Positions 8,075-17,268 are shown, counted from the stretch's first letter. The stretch is DNA of 44,202 bases from Candidatus Aminicenantota bacterium (GCA_016927475.1 JAFGMO010000038.1:1-44202), one strand, 5' to 3'. Notes: generated by a model from the sequence alone, not told the origin. A program made the numbers and translations.

Positions 8075-8779
8075 TCACTCCGAACCGGTTTTCAATCCGG
8101 TGTGGAGACCGCATTCCGTTTTTTGCCTTCCTCTCCACCTGCCTGCTCGTTCTCCTTCGGAAATCTCGTTCTTTCCGGTGCAGGAAGGAGGAAAACAACC
8201 TATAGAAGTGTATCCTTTGTCATAGAGAGGATGGTAGGGAAGATCATTTTCACGGACATAAGACCAAATCTTTTCCCACGTCCAGTTATAGAGGGGATGG
8301 ATCCGCAAACCCTTCTCGGTATCTTCCATGACGGGTTTGAGTTGTTTCCGCCCTTTCCCCTGGTCCTTTCGTACGGCCGAGATCCATTTTTTCACCCCAA
8401 TTTCTTTTTTCAAATGGCTGAGAGGAATCACTTTATTGATTTTACAGCAAAGATCCGGATTCCTTTCGTAAAGAAAAGGTCCGTATTTTTTTCTCTGCTC
8501 TTTTCGGCTCATGGATGGAATGATGGTATGAATGTTCAGCTTCCACTCCCTGACCAGCCGGTTTTTGAAGGCGATGGTCTCAGGAAAATGAAATCCCGTG
8601 TCGATAAAAAAGACGGGAAAATCAAACGTTTTGTCTCTGATCATGTGCAGCAAAACGGTCCCGGAAACCTGAAAGGAGGTGGTCATGGCAATCTGGTAAG
8701 GAAACGACTGCAAAGCCCAATCCAGAATTTTTTGCGGTTCGGCAGTGATAAGCTCCCGGTTTACCTCTTTTAAGTCCAA
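8075..8779 (-). CDS. cysH: CysH-type APS/PAPS reductase with altered Fe-S motif
   Basis: 234 residues of the phosphoadenylyl/adenylyl-sulfate reductase family, which reduces the activated sulfate to sulfite. Visible motifs: 'TTSFQVSGTVLL' (SGG-like loop), 'FIDTGFHFPET', the Cys-Cys pair at 111-112, 'RKDQGKGR', 'HPLYNWT', and the C-terminal 'ERAGRW' with 'TECGLH' (catalytic Cys223). The Cys-Cys pair suggests the 4Fe-4S-bearing APS-reductase class, but the second half of the cluster motif, normally CxxC (GCAPCT), reads Cys195-F-P-P-S-Cys200. The start is TTG at 8779; an in-frame stop lies ten codons upstream and no ATG or GTG precedes the conserved core. It is the first gene of a two-gene operon. 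Confidence 0.85.
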   Translation of the reverse strand: MDLKEVNRELITAEPQKILDWALQSFPYQIAMTTSFQVSGTVLLHMIRDKTFDFPVFFIDTGFHFPETIAFKNRLVREWKLNIHTIIPSMSRKEQRKKYGPFLYERNPDLCCKINKVIPLSHLKKEIGVKKWISAVRKDQGKGRKQLKPVMEDTEKGLRIHPLYNWTWEKIWSYVRENDLPYHPLYDKGYTSIGCFPPSCTGKNEISEGERAGRWRGRQKTECGLHTGLKTGSE

Positions 8780-8971
8780 TGTCCGCCGTTTTGATGGGGG
8801 AGTTTATCATATTCCGCCATACTGTTCAATAAATGGACCATAACGATGGACCTTACAAACGGAATTTGCAGACATAAAAACATTTCTCTTATGATATTTA
8901 CTGTTGGATTTTTGTATATAAATTTGATAAGCTTTTTCTGCTCCTCAATGTCAAAGAATGAAGGAGGGCTT

Positions 8972-10126
8972 ATGAAAAAAGCTATTTTTCCCCTTGTTTT
9001 TTGTTTTTTGGTTTTTTCTCTTTACCCGCCTTTCGGCTTTTCCGATGAAACAAAACTCGAAGTCAAGGTCAGCCGGGCTAATGTCCGCCTCAAACCCGAT
9101 CTCAATGCTTCCGTTATCGGGAGTGCCGAACAGGGGACAGTCCTTATTTCCACGGAAAGAATTGGTGATTGGTTCAAAGTGGACCTGCCGCCGGATGCCA
9201 GCGGTTTTGTCGTGACCGGTTATATTCATCTCAGCACGGTCAATATTCTGGCCGAAAAGCCGGAACCAGTGGCGCCTCCTGCAAAAAAAACAACTCCTCC
9301 AACCCCGCCGGCCGATATTCCGGAATACGAGGAGGGTGCTCCGCGCTCCGGAATGAGCTTCGGCTTCAGGCTCCTCGGAGGACTGAATTATGCCTCAGGC
9401 GGCAATATCAGCGACGGCCATTCCGGTCTCATGCAAGGGTGGAGAGCCTTTGCTATGCTCTTCGGTTATGCGGACAACGGCACCAATATCGGTGCCATGC
9501 ATATGGGGCTCGGTCTGGAAGCGGATTTTATCCTCAACTTCACGAAAAACCTCGGGGTGGGGATCGGCGCAGGATATATCACCGCCGGCGGAAAAAGTGA
9601 TGCCGAGCTGAGCGACGGGACAGACACACTCGACCTGTCACAGAAATCCACGGCCAGCGCCATTCCCATTCGATTGAGCCTTTGCCTCAACTTCCCCGTA
9701 AGTCCCATGATGAGTTTTATCGCGGATGTCGGTGGAGGGTTTTACCTGACTAAGGTCGTATCCACATTCCGTATGGAAAGCCTCCCCAATTACACGCAAC
9801 AAAAGGTCGATACATCCGCCAGCGGGATCGGATTCCACGGAGGGCTAGGCCTGAAAGTGAACTTCAGTCCGAATCTCGGCCTGGTGCTTATGGGACGGGG
9901 AAGGTATGCCAAGATCAAGGGATTCGAAGGGGATATGACCACAACCGGAGACCCCCCCCCGTCGGCAACGCCCGTATCGGGAGTCCTCTATTATGAAGAA
10001 ATAACCCTGCCGGAAGGAACGGTCGGTCTCGTTGGACTAGAAACGACACTACCGACAGGCACTGAGGAAGCGGTCTTCGACTTTTCCGGATTCGGGTTGA
10101 TTGTCGGTATCATGATCGGCTTCTGA
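8972..10126 (+). CDS. SH3 domain / outer-membrane beta-barrel protein
   Basis: 384 residues. AAGGAGGG lies eight bases before the ATG at 8972, which precedes a clean signal peptide (MKKAIFPLVFCFLVF). A longer reading frame from 8846 would hide that signal. Residues about 27-95 form a bacterial SH3 domain (VSRANVRLKPDLNASVIG, GDWFKVDL, GYIHLSTV). A Pro-rich spacer (about 97-115) leads to a C-terminal region of alternating amphipathic strands rich in Gly and aromatic residues, ending in Phe, as in outer-membrane beta-barrels. The same architecture recurs at 17307, including 'LGFHGGLG'-like and 'GRYAKI/F' segments. The likely role is linking peptidoglycan and outer membrane; the exact function is unknown. 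Confidence 0.8.
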   Translation: MKKAIFPLVFCFLVFSLYPPFGFSDETKLEVKVSRANVRLKPDLNASVIGSAEQGTVLISTERIGDWFKVDLPPDASGFVVTGYIHLSTVNILAEKPEPVAPPAKKTTPPTPPADIPEYEEGAPRSGMSFGFRLLGGLNYASGGNISDGHSGLMQGWRAFAMLFGYADNGTNIGAMHMGLGLEADFILNFTKNLGVGIGAGYITAGGKSDAELSDGTDTLDLSQKSTASAIPIRLSLCLNFPVSPMMSFIADVGGGFYLTKVVSTFRMESLPNYTQQKVDTSASGIGFHGGLGLKVNFSPNLGLVLMGRGRYAKIKGFEGDMTTTGDPPPSATPVSGVLYYEEITLPEGTVGLVGLETTLPTGTEEAVFDFSGFGLIVGIMIGF

Positions 10127-10188
10127 TATCAAGGAGGGAAATTTTTTCCCGACTTTATGTTTGTTCCGTCAAAAATTTACGCTCAAGC

Positions 10189-10234
10189 AAAAAAAGAGAG
10201 TGTTCCCGTTTGTTTTACATAAGGGAACAACACT
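10189..10234 (-). terminator. Rho-independent terminator of the permease gene
   Basis: On the minus strand, AGTGTTGTTCCC and GGGAACACT form the stem around an AT-rich loop, followed after three bases by seven T (A-run 10189-10195 on the plus strand). It begins four bases past the permease stop codon. Confidence 0.75.
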
Positions 10235-10237
10235 GGA

Positions 10238-12820
10238 TTATTCGTACTTCAGGGAGCGGACGGGGTCCGTGCGCCCCGCCTTATATGCCTGGAAGCTCAC
10301 CGTCAGCAGGGCGATCAGTATCGAAGCACATCCGGCCAGGAAATAAACCTCCCATCCCGGCGAGGTATGATAAGCATATTTTTTCAAAAGCTGCCGCGTT
10401 AAAATATAAGCAACCGGCCAGGCAATAAGGTTAGCCAGAACGACCCATTTGATAAAATCTCGGATCAGCAGAAGGACCACGCCGGATACCTTCGCGCCCA
10501 TCACTTTGCGGATTCCGATTTCTTTGGTCCGTCTTTCAGCAGCGAAAGCCGACAGGCCGAAAAGACCGAGACAGGAGATAAAAACAGCCAGTCCCGTAAA
10601 AGCGATTCCAAGTTTTCCCAGCCTCTTCTCGTATGTATAGATATGATTCGAAAGAACGTCGTTGAAGAATACGGCATTATAAGGAAGATCTGTTTCAAAT
10701 TTTTCATAGACCGTTCTGATGTATTCTGTGGCCTTTAACATTGTTCCGGAACGTAAGCGGATGAACAAATTGGAAGCAACATCAGGCCTGAGCATAAGGA
10801 CAAACGGTTTGACTTCATGGTATAACGGCTGGAAATGGAAGTTTTTGACCAGCCCGATAATACGGCCCTCCTTTCTGAAAACAGAAAGCCGTTCTCCCAC
10901 AGGAGAATCTTTTCCCATGAGAGCGGCCGCCGCTTCGTTGATAATGGTGCCTCCTTCAAGGTCCGAAGCATATTCCTTCGAAAAATCCCTTCCGGCTATA
11001 ATCTTTATCCCCATGGTTTTTAAATAATCATACCCGACCCAGTCCCAATGCATATAAACTTTATTATCCGGGTCTTTGCCGTCCCAGTTAAGGGCGCTGA
11101 CCGTGGATCCGATATTCCATATTCCCTGCATACTGCGGGAAACGCTCAATATATCAGGATTCCGTAACAGCTCCGTTTTTAAGGCGGGGTAACGGTTTCG
11201 CGTTTCCCTTCCCATTTGAAGAATAACCAGATTTTCCCGTTCGAATCCCATATCTTTATTTTGGATAAAACGCATCTGCCGGAAGACCACAGCGGTGCTT
11301 ATGATCATCAGCACCGACAGGGAAAACTGAAAAACGACCAGCGCTTTTCTAAAGGACGAACTTTTCCGATGGGAGGTAAATATCCCCCGTAGAATGCCGG
11401 CCGGCTGAAATCCGGCCAAATAAAAAGCCGGATAGCTTCCCGAGAGCAATCCTGTAAAAACAGCTATGCCAAAGATACCCAGTAGGGTCTTCCATTCCCA
11501 AAATATCTTGAGGGATATATTTGTCTCCAAAAGCTTGTTCAGGAATGAGAGGAATCCTCCGACAATCAGGATGGATAATAGCATGGTAAATATCGATAAA
11601 AAGACGGATTCTCCGATAAACTGACGGATAAGATCATTTCTTTCGGCACCGACCGCTTTTCGGACACCGATCTCCCGTATCCGGGCCATCGTCCTGGCCG
11701 TGCTCAGATTCATATAGTTGATCGATGCGATGATCAGGACAAAAAAGGCGATGACGGCGAATAAGGTAACGGTCTGAATGGCTCCCCCCCCTTCCGGTGA
11801 ATAAAGGTGTATTTTTGTCAGCGGATGAAGACGGAAAAATCTTTCTTGCGTGGTTTCCGGCTGATCGATCTTGTTGACTATCGACGTGATATTTTTTGCG
11901 GTTCCGGTTAAATCGGCCATTTTATGGAGTAAAACATAAGTAGTCAGCGGATTCCCGCCCCAATGGTCGGGTTCTTTAAAGTCGGGAGCGAACTGAATAA
12001 TAAAAGGCACGAGGCAATCGAAACGCAGGGAGGACTGATAGGGGATATCCTTCATAATCCCCGTAATCAGAACATCAAAGGCTGAATTCACATTCAAGGT
12101 TTTTCCTACGGGATCATCATCCCCGAAGTATTTTCGCGCCATGCTTTCCGTAAGCACGGCCGCGTATTTTTCTGAAAAAACGGTTTCAGGATTCCCCTTA
12201 ACCAGAGGAAAAGAAAATATTTTGAAAAAATCCGGGTCGGCCAAGCCGACAACATCATTGGTGAATTTTTTGTTTCCATTTCTGATCAGGAGGCCCTGGG
12301 CCGTCTCAAAGCGCACCGCCTCCCGGATTTCAGGACATTCCACCTTTATGAGCTTGGCCAAAGGGTAATAAGATCCCGTAAAGATCTGGCTTTTTTCGGA
12401 TGAATAAACCGTTTCGGAATAAACCTGGGCGATATTTTCTCGTTCGGCATGAAAACGGTCAAATCCCGTTTCATAACGAATCCAAAGAAAAATCAAAAGG
12501 CAGACAGACATTCCCAGGATAAGGCCTGACATGTTTATGACCGAATAAAGCTTGTTTCTTTTGACATTCCGCAGAGCCATGACAAAATAGTTTTTAAACA
12601 TGGTTATCCTCCAATATAAAGCGGCATAAAGGAATCCCGGAAAGGATACAAAAATTTCTTTCCATACCCACAGAAACGCAGCCAGACGGCCCTTCTCTTC
12701 GGCTACCGCCATATAAAGTGATTCGAATTCCCCATTGAGAAATGTTCTGTCAGCCGACGGAACAATCCGTTGGAGCAGCCTGAAGGCCATGACCGGGATC
12801 TTTATGTTGTCTTTTTTCAA
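10238..12820 (-). CDS. FtsX/MacB-like ABC transporter permease with N-terminal prefix domain
   Basis: 860 residues. The first roughly 75 residues form a prefix domain with one membrane helix, typical of permeases encoded beside PadR regulators in Acidobacteriota and relatives. Two repeats of a MacB-type permease follow. Each has an N-terminal helix ('LYSVINMSGLILGMSVCLLIF'-like in the first), a periplasmic MacB_PCD domain, and an FtsX three-helix bundle with the 'RIREIGVRKAVGA' and 'RTKEIGIRKVMGA' signature. These proteins act with an ATPase in mechanotransmission or export of lipids, peptides or drugs. No ATPase is encoded in the window. The start overlaps the PadR stop by four bases (ATGA), so the pair is translationally coupled. 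Confidence 0.9.
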   Translation of the reverse strand: MKKDNIKIPVMAFRLLQRIVPSADRTFLNGEFESLYMAVAEEKGRLAAFLWVWKEIFVSFPGFLYAALYWRITMFKNYFVMALRNVKRNKLYSVINMSGLILGMSVCLLIFLWIRYETGFDRFHAERENIAQVYSETVYSSEKSQIFTGSYYPLAKLIKVECPEIREAVRFETAQGLLIRNGNKKFTNDVVGLADPDFFKIFSFPLVKGNPETVFSEKYAAVLTESMARKYFGDDDPVGKTLNVNSAFDVLITGIMKDIPYQSSLRFDCLVPFIIQFAPDFKEPDHWGGNPLTTYVLLHKMADLTGTAKNITSIVNKIDQPETTQERFFRLHPLTKIHLYSPEGGGAIQTVTLFAVIAFFVLIIASINYMNLSTARTMARIREIGVRKAVGAERNDLIRQFIGESVFLSIFTMLLSILIVGGFLSFLNKLLETNISLKIFWEWKTLLGIFGIAVFTGLLSGSYPAFYLAGFQPAGILRGIFTSHRKSSSFRKALVVFQFSLSVLMIISTAVVFRQMRFIQNKDMGFERENLVILQMGRETRNRYPALKTELLRNPDILSVSRSMQGIWNIGSTVSALNWDGKDPDNKVYMHWDWVGYDYLKTMGIKIIAGRDFSKEYASDLEGGTIINEAAAALMGKDSPVGERLSVFRKEGRIIGLVKNFHFQPLYHEVKPFVLMLRPDVASNLFIRLRSGTMLKATEYIRTVYEKFETDLPYNAVFFNDVLSNHIYTYEKRLGKLGIAFTGLAVFISCLGLFGLSAFAAERRTKEIGIRKVMGAKVSGVVLLLIRDFIKWVVLANLIAWPVAYILTRQLLKKYAYHTSPGWEVYFLAGCASILIALLTVSFQAYKAGRTDPVRSLKYE

Positions 12821-13152
12821 TCTCTTTTTAATCCTCTATAGGATGGCAGCACAATGCCGCCCCACATTTTTTCCATCTGTTCCTTAAGCCGGCCCAAGGC
12901 ATGGAATCCCGAATCCGTCAATCGGTAATACTTGACGGGTTTTCCTGCCTGGGAAGGATCATTCTCTTTCTGGTATGACCGCAGGTAACCGTAGGCATCC
13001 AAACGGGACAGAGGGGCATAAACCGTCCCCAAGGAGTAAGACTTGCCGGCATATTTTTTGATCTCTTCCCGGATGGTGTGCAGACAAGCCCGGTCCTTCA
13101 ACCGGAAAACGGCTAGAAGGACCTGCTCTTCTTTTTTGGTGAATGATTTCAT
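12817..13152 (-). CDS. PadR family transcriptional regulator
   Basis: 111 residues, the short PadR class. A winged helix is visible as 'EEQVLLAVFRLKDRACLHTIREEI', then 'YSLGTVYAPLSRLDAYGYL' as recognition helix and wing start, then 'YYRLTDSGFHAL', the hallmark PadR wing. A C-terminal helix used for dimerisation follows. It is encoded directly ahead of and overlapping the permease, so it most likely represses this operon and responds to a small molecule or membrane signal. GGGAG lies seven bases before the ATG. Confidence 0.92.
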   Translation of the reverse strand: MKSFTKKEEQVLLAVFRLKDRACLHTIREEIKKYAGKSYSLGTVYAPLSRLDAYGYLRSYQKENDPSQAGKPVKYYRLTDSGFHALGRLKEQMEKMWGGIVLPSYRGLKRD

Positions 13153-13317
13153 GCCAATACTCCCTCACAAGAGATTTATTAATTTTAATTGTTCAATTAT
13201 CACCATTATGTCATCCTTTTCGAATATTTAAAATTACCTTTCCTCTTCTTTATACGCACAACCATCAAAAAAGGTTTCCAAAATTTTTAAAATCCCAGAA
13301 ACCTTGAATTTCTCTGG

Positions 13318-13346
13318 TTGACGCAAAGAGAGGGTTGCTTTAAAAT
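13318..13346 (+). promoter_or_regulatory. Sigma-70-type promoter for the lipoprotein at 13380
   Basis: TTGACG (13318-13323), a 17-base spacer and TAAAAT (13341-13346), 33 bases before the start codon. Element match and spacing are near ideal. Confidence 0.7.
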
Positions 13347-13379
13347 GACGGCACGTAATCCACGAGGCAGGGAAATAAA

Positions 13380-13850
13380 ATGAAAAAATGGGTCGTTTAC
13401 ACTTTTTTAGGTTTTATATTGTTAACGGCGGCCTGCATGACGGTCGTTCCTGAAAAACAGTTCATGATCCTCAATCCCGATGCTCCTCTGAATCCCTCGG
13501 ATCCGCAAAACACCTGGAAGGATGAGGATCCCATTCTTAACCTGGCAACCTACATTCTCCTTAACGGATACGGCCGGGAACAGATCAATTTTTCTATCTG
13601 GAATCCCGTCAGGGAAATGCTTCTTCACCGTATCGTCGAGATCAGGGACGGCCGCGAATATCTCGTCGCCCAGGAATGGGTCGAAAACAGGGATACCAGC
13701 TATACCATTTTGCTCCGCACCCAGCAGGGAGCCACTTTTTATCCCGGTGGACAGTACAGACTCTATATCGGAACTATGGCCGGCGACCCCGAGGAATTCA
13801 TCTGGTATTACCGGTACGACTTCCGCCTCTGGGAAAATTTTCCACGCTGA
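13380..13850 (+). CDS. Predicted lipoprotein of unknown function
   Basis: 156 residues. A signal peptide with a lipobox (LLTAAC, Cys at residue 19) places it on the membrane as a lipoprotein. The mature part is rich in aromatic residues and predicted beta strands (ATFYPGGQYRLYIGTMAG, EEFIWYYRYDFRLWENF) and could be a small beta-sandwich. No family is recognised. It has its own promoter and converges on the next lipoprotein gene, with only 33 bases between the stops. Confidence 0.75.
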   Translation: MKKWVVYTFLGFILLTAACMTVVPEKQFMILNPDAPLNPSDPQNTWKDEDPILNLATYILLNGYGREQINFSIWNPVREMLLHRIVEIRDGREYLVAQEWVENRDTSYTILLRTQQGATFYPGGQYRLYIGTMAGDPEEFIWYYRYDFRLWENFPR

Positions 13851-13883
13851 TCCCAGGGGCCGGCCCTATGAATTGGTTTCCTA

Positions 13884-14915
13884 TTAAGGTGTTTTTCGAA
13901 TACGCAGCTGCTGAATCACGGCCGCATCCATCCAGTAGATGTCCGATTTTCCGTTCCGCGGCATGGCGTGTATTTCCTTAAAACGGCTGAGCGTTAAGGG
14001 CCTTCCAAACAATTCCTCATCGGGAGCCTTTCTGTTGGAAGCAAAAAAGAAGAATCTCCCGTCCGGTGAAATTCCAGGAGAGATAGCATTAAACCCTTCA
14101 CCATTGACGGGTTCTCCCATATCCACCGCTTCAGTCCAGGTATCATCTTCATTGCGGAAAAAAACATAATAACGGGAGGTTCCGGCATTTTCCTCACCAT
14201 CCATGCCTGCCACACAGGAAACGAGGTAGGATTCATCCGGGGCAATAAAAGCATTGAATGGAGACCCCCGGCCGTTGACCGCTTCAGGCAGCCTCTCGGG
14301 CTCAAAAAAACCGTTTTTGCGGGGCCGGGCACGGTAGAGGGCAGGTTTTTGCTCGCCCGCCGCCACCCTGGTGAAATAAAGAACTCCGCTTCGTGTCATG
14401 GACGGAAAATATTCAGCTCCGTCCGTATTCACCGGAGGTCCCAGATCGGTGGCTTCTCCCCATGTTCCGTCTTCTTTCCTGTCCGCGGTCCAGATGTTCT
14501 GATGGCCCCAACCGGGTTTAGGTTTTTCTCCCGGAGGCGGCATGGTCGACAGGAAAAAAATACGTTTTCCATCGGGATTGAGACAGGGTTCAAAATAAAA
14601 ATAATCCGGATTTTCGGCGAAGGAAGCCGGCCGGGGCTCAGTCCAACGCCCGTTTTCCCGGCGTGTGACCATGATCGTAACCATGATATCCGTGGCCAGC
14701 CCATAATAAATCTCATTACCGTCCGGTAATACGGCGATGTCCCTTTCATACATTCCCGTGGAAACTATTCCCGGAGCAAAAAGCCGGGGCTCCGGTCCGG
14801 GAAATTCTTGCCCTAGATAATCACCGTTCAGAAGAGGAAATCTTTCATCTGAACTACAGCCCATAGTAAAAAACAACAGTATCAATAATATGATGACCGC
14901 CAAAATTTGTTTCAT
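13884..14915 (-). CDS. PD40/TolB-type beta-propeller lipoprotein
   Basis: 343 residues from the ATG at 14915, chosen because GGAGG lies seven to eight bases upstream and the hydrophobic signal begins there. A frame open from 14966 would add 17 polar residues. The lipobox is 'FFTMGCSS'. Repeats of the PD40 type are visible: 'LNPDGKRIFFLS', 'SMTRSGVLYFTR', 'IAPDESYLVSCV' and 'ISPDGRFFFFASNR', each preceded by 'WTEA.DMGEPVN'-like strands. Such propellers usually bind protein or glycan partners at the envelope. No catalytic residues are evident. Confidence 0.82.
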   Translation of the reverse strand: MKQILAVIILLILLFFTMGCSSDERFPLLNGDYLGQEFPGPEPRLFAPGIVSTGMYERDIAVLPDGNEIYYGLATDIMVTIMVTRRENGRWTEPRPASFAENPDYFYFEPCLNPDGKRIFFLSTMPPPGEKPKPGWGHQNIWTADRKEDGTWGEATDLGPPVNTDGAEYFPSMTRSGVLYFTRVAAGEQKPALYRARPRKNGFFEPERLPEAVNGRGSPFNAFIAPDESYLVSCVAGMDGEENAGTSRYYVFFRNEDDTWTEAVDMGEPVNGEGFNAISPGISPDGRFFFFASNRKAPDEELFGRPLTLSRFKEIHAMPRNGKSDIYWMDAAVIQQLRIRKTP

Positions 14916-15229
14916 ACGATCTCCTCCCTCTCTAATTTTTTTTTGGAAGACGACTAACATATCCAAAAAAAAGATGGCTTAAATCAGGGATAATCCGTTT
15001 TCCACAATAAACCTGGGATGCTTAAAATGTTGAAGATCTGCAAAATTATTTTACAGATTGATTCACCATTTAGGTTTTCCTCCCTGAAAAACTTCGTCAA
15101 ATTTTTTCCGATATCTTCATTCTGCAAGTCTTATGCCAAAGATATCTTGCCTAAGCCCGTTTCCTTCATTTTTTGGAACACTCAATTTTCCTTTTCGTTG
15201 GGTCTCGTTCAAGGCTGTCATGTTATTGT
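14916..15229. other. Intergenic, AT-rich, no gene seen
   Basis: A region of about 310 bases between the divergent propeller lipoprotein and bactofilin genes. It holds poly-T stretches and short open frames without ribosome-binding sites or recognisable products. Its right end leads into the bactofilin promoter. Confidence 0.6.
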
Positions 15230-15259
15230 TTGACAAAAGGCTCTCTTCCAATATATAAA
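15230..15259 (+). promoter_or_regulatory. Promoter for the bactofilin gene
   Basis: TTGACA (15230-15235), 18-base spacer, TATAAA (15254-15259). The start codon is 19 bases further, with AAGGAG between. Confidence 0.7.
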
Positions 15260-15278
15260 AAAAAAGCAAGGAGAGGAC

Positions 15279-15731
15279 ATGCTTAAAAGAGAAAAAGAAA
15301 GTTCCCCGGAAAAGAGAAGAATCGAGGACCAAGTCGGATCCGAGGAATCGATCTTGGCCACGGACACAACATTCAAGGGAACCATCAACGGTATCCCCAG
15401 CCTGAGGATAGGCGGATCCTTTGAAGGAGACATCACAATCGGCCGTCTGGTCTGGGTGGAAAAAACAGGTAAGATAAAGGGTAAGGTCAAAGCCAAAATG
15501 ATCATTATAGAAGGGGAGCTTGAAGGAGATATCGTTTCGGCCGAACATGTTGAGCTCAGAAACAGCGGGAAGATCACCGGAAATATCAATACGGAAAAGT
15601 TGGCCATGGCCGAGGGAAGCTATTTTGAGGGAAATATCCACATGCCGGAAGGCAAATCCAAACCGATCACATTCGTGGAAAAACGCACAAATGAAGGTGA
15701 AACTCCCCCATCGACCGAAGAAAAAGCATAG
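15279..15731 (+). CDS. Bactofilin (polymer-forming cytoskeletal protein)
   Basis: 150 residues, the usual bactofilin length. A short charged N-terminus precedes the beta-helical core (about residues 27-120). There, hydrophobic residues alternate with repeated 'GSFEGDITIG', 'KIKGKVKAKM', 'GELEGDIVSAEHVEL' and 'GKITGNINTEKL' rungs. The tail is Lys/Glu/Pro-rich. Bactofilins assemble without nucleotides into filaments at the inner face of the membrane and often position cell-wall enzymes. It is a monocistronic gene with its own promoter and converges on an oxidoreductase gene with only 25 bases between. Confidence 0.93.
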   Translation: MLKREKESSPEKRRIEDQVGSEESILATDTTFKGTINGIPSLRIGGSFEGDITIGRLVWVEKTGKIKGKVKAKMIIIEGELEGDIVSAEHVELRNSGKITGNINTEKLAMAEGSYFEGNIHMPEGKSKPITFVEKRTNEGETPPSTEEKA

Positions 15732-15756
15732 GCCGTATTCTTCTTTTTTTTATATT

Positions 15757-17064
15757 CTACACCATCGTCAAACGCTCGTGGGCCAAACCCAGCATAGCCT
15801 GAATAGGCACGCCATAGGGGCAGGCTTTTTCGCAATACCCTTCGCAATCCAAGCAAACATTCGCATTAATCCCCGGAATAGAGGTATATTTGGCCATGGC
15901 ATACTTTTCCCGCCCCTGAGAAACAAAATAATGAAAATACCGCATGATGGTGTTTACGGGAACTCCCTGCGGGCAGGCCGGTTCACATAATCCGCATGCA
16001 TGGCGGCAGTAGAGAGAGCCACAGCCCTCTTTGTAGGCGGCCAGTTTTTCTCGATCCCAATCACTCAATCCCTGGCCGGATAACCGGACAAAACGCTCAA
16101 GGTCATCATAATTTTTCATGGAACAACAAACCGTATTGACGTTGGGATTGTCCAGGACAAAACGAACCGCGGCTTCTTTGATTTCCTCGGGATTGTTCAA
16201 ATCGTATTTTTTGATAAAATGTTCCGCCCTCTGAAGCTTATCCTTGAAACGCACCAAACCTTCCCGATAAAGGGGATGGACTTCTTTCCCTTGTTTTTCT
16301 AATTCATCGACACGATCTTTTAAAATGTAATATTTGGCAATGGGCGTTGATTTCATCAGAGTCGTCCCGATGTTTTTTTCCTTGCAAAGCTGGAGGATGC
16401 GGTTCCCCATGTCCATTTGAAGAAAATTATAGGCCATCAAAAATACGTCAAACCTACCGTCTTCTGCCGCGGCACCAAGGACCTTGTCCATGGTTTCTTC
16501 CGGGTCTTTAAACCAAAAAGACCCATGGTTCGATATGCCGACAAACCGAATCCTCCCTTCAGATTTTAACTGTGCCATGGCTTGGTGGAAGCCTTCAGTT
16601 TTAAGGATTTCTCTTTTCTCAGGCATATGCATCATCATGCAGTCAATATAATCGGTCTGAAGCTCCTCAAGACATTTGTGGGCCCGTTTTACAAAGCCTT
16701 CCTTGGAGACATCATCTTTTATTTCCAGCTTGGACGTGATAAATATGGACTTCCGGTCCCTCCCCTTTATAGCGGAACCTATAACACGCTGGGTCCCATA
16801 ACTCTCCGCCGTATCGATATAATTAACACCGGAGTCCAACATGGCATTGATCAGCCCGGCATCATTCAGGAATCCCCCTCCGATATCCGAGACCTCGAAG
16901 CCCGTCCGTCCCAGGGTGCGATATCGTTTTACCTTCAGGGTTTTTTCTTTCTCCTGCTCTTGACCGAAATTCGCCTGTGTCGCCGGAACCATCCCCATAC
17001 CAAAAAAACCCGCAATTGATTGTTTCAAAAAACGTCTTCGTCCTAATTCTTTAAAGGTTCTCAT
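15757..17064 (-). CDS. Tat-exported aldo/keto reductase with C-terminal 4Fe-4S domain
   Basis: 435 residues. A twin-arginine signal (GRRRFLKQSIAGFFG, Arg9-11) is followed by an aldo/keto reductase barrel. The tetrad is visible as Asp and Tyr in 'YIDTAESYG', Lys in 'FITSKLEI' and His in 'MMMHMPEK'. The C-terminus has two Cys clusters, 'CRHACGLCEPACPQGVP' and 'CLDCEGYCEKACPYGVP', which fit two 4Fe-4S centres. This class is widespread in anaerobes; substrates are unknown. The Tat signal suggests folding with cofactors in the cytoplasm before export. AAGGAGGAAGA directly before the ATG supports the start. Confidence 0.9.
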   Translation of the reverse strand: MRTFKELGRRRFLKQSIAGFFGMGMVPATQANFGQEQEKEKTLKVKRYRTLGRTGFEVSDIGGGFLNDAGLINAMLDSGVNYIDTAESYGTQRVIGSAIKGRDRKSIFITSKLEIKDDVSKEGFVKRAHKCLEELQTDYIDCMMMHMPEKREILKTEGFHQAMAQLKSEGRIRFVGISNHGSFWFKDPEETMDKVLGAAAEDGRFDVFLMAYNFLQMDMGNRILQLCKEKNIGTTLMKSTPIAKYYILKDRVDELEKQGKEVHPLYREGLVRFKDKLQRAEHFIKKYDLNNPEEIKEAAVRFVLDNPNVNTVCCSMKNYDDLERFVRLSGQGLSDWDREKLAAYKEGCGSLYCRHACGLCEPACPQGVPVNTIMRYFHYFVSQGREKYAMAKYTSIPGINANVCLDCEGYCEKACPYGVPIQAMLGLAHERLTMV

Positions 17065-17239
17065 TCTTCCTCCTTGTATAGTGACCTGAACAATGCAGGG
17101 TAAAAAACAACAGGTTTATCTTTTACTATAAAACAGACCGCCGCGTTTCAGCAATAAAAAAACACCTTTTTCGGCTTTTTGTTCTATTGTTCGAAGACCG
17201 CCCGACTGAGCGAGCTCGAGTTATCTTGGACATACTTGT

Positions 17240-17268
17240 TTGACAACTTCAGCGTTATCCCTTATAAG
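17240..17268 (+). promoter_or_regulatory. Promoter for the second SH3/barrel gene
   Basis: TTGACA (17240-17245), exactly 17 bases, TATAAG (17263-17268), 38 bases before the ATG at 17307. Confidence 0.75.

Noticed and set aside
7856..8773. A 305-codon plus-strand frame across the PLP-enzyme and CysH genes
   Set aside because: It spans two convincing genes on the other strand and resembles no protein family.
10238..13152. Complete MacAB-type efflux operon
   Set aside because: Only PadR and the permease are present; neither an ATPase nor a periplasmic adaptor is encoded in the window.
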